Source: Aristolochia californica (lineage: Eukaryota; Streptophyta; Magnoliopsida; Piperales; Aristolochiaceae). From it: a stretch of DNA of 64,000 nt. The stretch is from assembly GCA_029961685.1 (NCBI GenBank), contig JARWKL010000013.1:25388922-25452921 (forward strand). The letters are read 5' to 3'. The notes below the pieces were generated by a model. It was not told where the DNA came from. It searched no databases and was given only the letters and a program-made list of their open reading frames with translations. The position numbers were made by a program, and so were the translations under genes. Position 1 is the stretch's first letter. Every line of letters begins with the position of its first letter. Positions 63,009 through 64,000 of this stretch are shown here, in pieces.

Positions 63009-64000
63009 GCTTTTAAAGTCAACTTAGTTGAACAAGTTTTTGAATGATCGATCATCGAGGAGTATGTAGGCCAAGACTATAAAGCATGATCGATCAACCA
63101 TAGTCGATTGATCGATCATCCAAAACATGGCTATATAATGGTATAAAGTATGATTGATCATCCCATTTGGATTGATTAATCAATATTGTCCAGCAAGTAA
63201 ATTTCACAGAGCATGATCGGTCATACAAAGTTCACTGATCGATCTAACTTGTGTTGCACAACCAGAGGGAATTCTGAGTGATCGATCATCTCCTGGCAAT
63301 GATCGATCAACTTAAATTTTTAGGACCAATGGTAACAAATTAATCGATCAATACGTCACATCTTGACACAAAAAGAATCGTTATGATCAATTGATCGATT
63401 AATCACCTTACAATGATCGATCTATCAACGGTCTAATTTTTGCAAACAGGCAAAAAAAAGGCTAGTTTCGCTTGAGTAAGTTATAAATACCCCTTCAAAC
63501 CATGCATTGATAAGTTAATGAGCATTTATTGGCAAAACCTTTGAGCTTTTTATCTTCTCAAAAGTGCTTTAAAGTGAAAGAGTGAGTCTTAGCCTAGAAA
63601 AAATCACTACTCTTTCCATTCCTTTCTTGGCATTTCATTCTAGACAAGTTGCCTCCCTCTGCATTGTGTTGTTAAAGAAGTGGTAGCTTGGATCTCTTAA
63701 GGATAAGGTACTCTCCAAGTAAAGGGTGTATGTTTTTACCTTTCTTTAATTTCACTTTGTGATAGAACCTATTCAATCTAAATAAAAAGGGTCAGTTAGA
63801 GTTAGAATCTAACCAATTTTTTGGGGTGATTGTGATTGTAAAAAGCGTGTATTGAGCTACACGTAGATTAAAGAGAGCAAAAATCTTTGTGTAAATACCG
63901 GCTATTAGAGTTTTAAAATAGTAAAATTTCCCATGTAAGGGTTCTTGGGTGGTGAATACCATTAGGGGAACATCGATAAAAAAATTATCCTTGTGTTATG
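63009..64000 (+). repeat. GATCGATCA-rich dispersed repeat, copy 3 (inverted), cut by window end
   Basis: Bases 63045-63430 are dense in 'gatcgatca' motifs. A TATA-like 'ttataaatacccc' (about 63480-63493) follows, then a leader. The last 150 bases are, reversed, like the start of copies 1 and 2 ('cataacacaaggat', 'gtattcaccac'). Orientation is opposite to 28310-29850 and 30225-31563. The TATA/leader order supports reading this strand as the transcribed sense of an LTR-like element. Confidence 0.55.

Overview
The window looks like nuclear DNA of a flowering plant. Five genes are split into many short exons with GT-AG junctions and encode typical plant proteins: a purine-catabolism aminohydrolase, a mitochondrial glutamate dehydrogenase, a chloroplast LHC-like protein, a plant FSH-type hydrolase and a TMEM135-like membrane protein. 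A sixth gene is present only as its 5' part. Between the genes lie plant-type LINE, Copia, TRIM, hAT and Harbinger remnants and an interstitial CCCTAAA (Arabidopsis-type telomere) tract. The species cannot be fixed from the sequence. No bacterial, organellar or CRISPR feature was seen, and no tRNA or rRNA gene was recognised.

Layout. 1-2460: minus-strand LINE relic running out of the left edge. 2460-4650: TRIM-like repeat, duplicated LTR debris, poly(A) tract. 4653-6102 (-): 5' exons of a helical-repeat protein, possibly FLIP/FIRRM-like. 7022-11514 (+): (S)-ureidoglycine aminohydrolase, 13 exons, divergent from the previous gene across an AT-rich spacer. 12088-13459: Harbinger-type element with TTA target duplication. 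13628-23293: two broken minus-strand Copia elements and mismatched LTRs. 23948-26430 (+): FSH-type serine hydrolase, 6 exons. 26431-37080: repeats only (TRIM, GATCGATCA-rich repeat family, LTR pair, 2.4-kb composite hAT element). 38763-41643 (+): GDH2-like glutamate dehydrogenase, 9 exons. 43817-45817 (-): LIL3, 3 exons. 47857-48360: roughly 205-bp tandem repeat. 48719-54054 (+): TMEM135-like protein, 8 exons. 55850-64000: repeat-rich right end with a 150-bp tandem array, a Harbinger transposase scrap, a 298-bp tandem duplication, telomere-like DNA, a Tourist-like MITE, a TRIM, a 2-oxoglutarate dioxygenase fragment, a long-TIR foldback element carrying a nested hAT MITE, and an inverted copy of the GATCGATCA family.

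The genes do not form an operon-like unit. Two concern nitrogen metabolism (ureidoglycine breakdown releasing ammonia; glutamate dehydrogenase), but they lie about 27 kb apart and I treat that as coincidence. I found no convincing new biological system. The most informative features are the nested and composite transposons with readable target-site duplications, and several recent tandem duplications.
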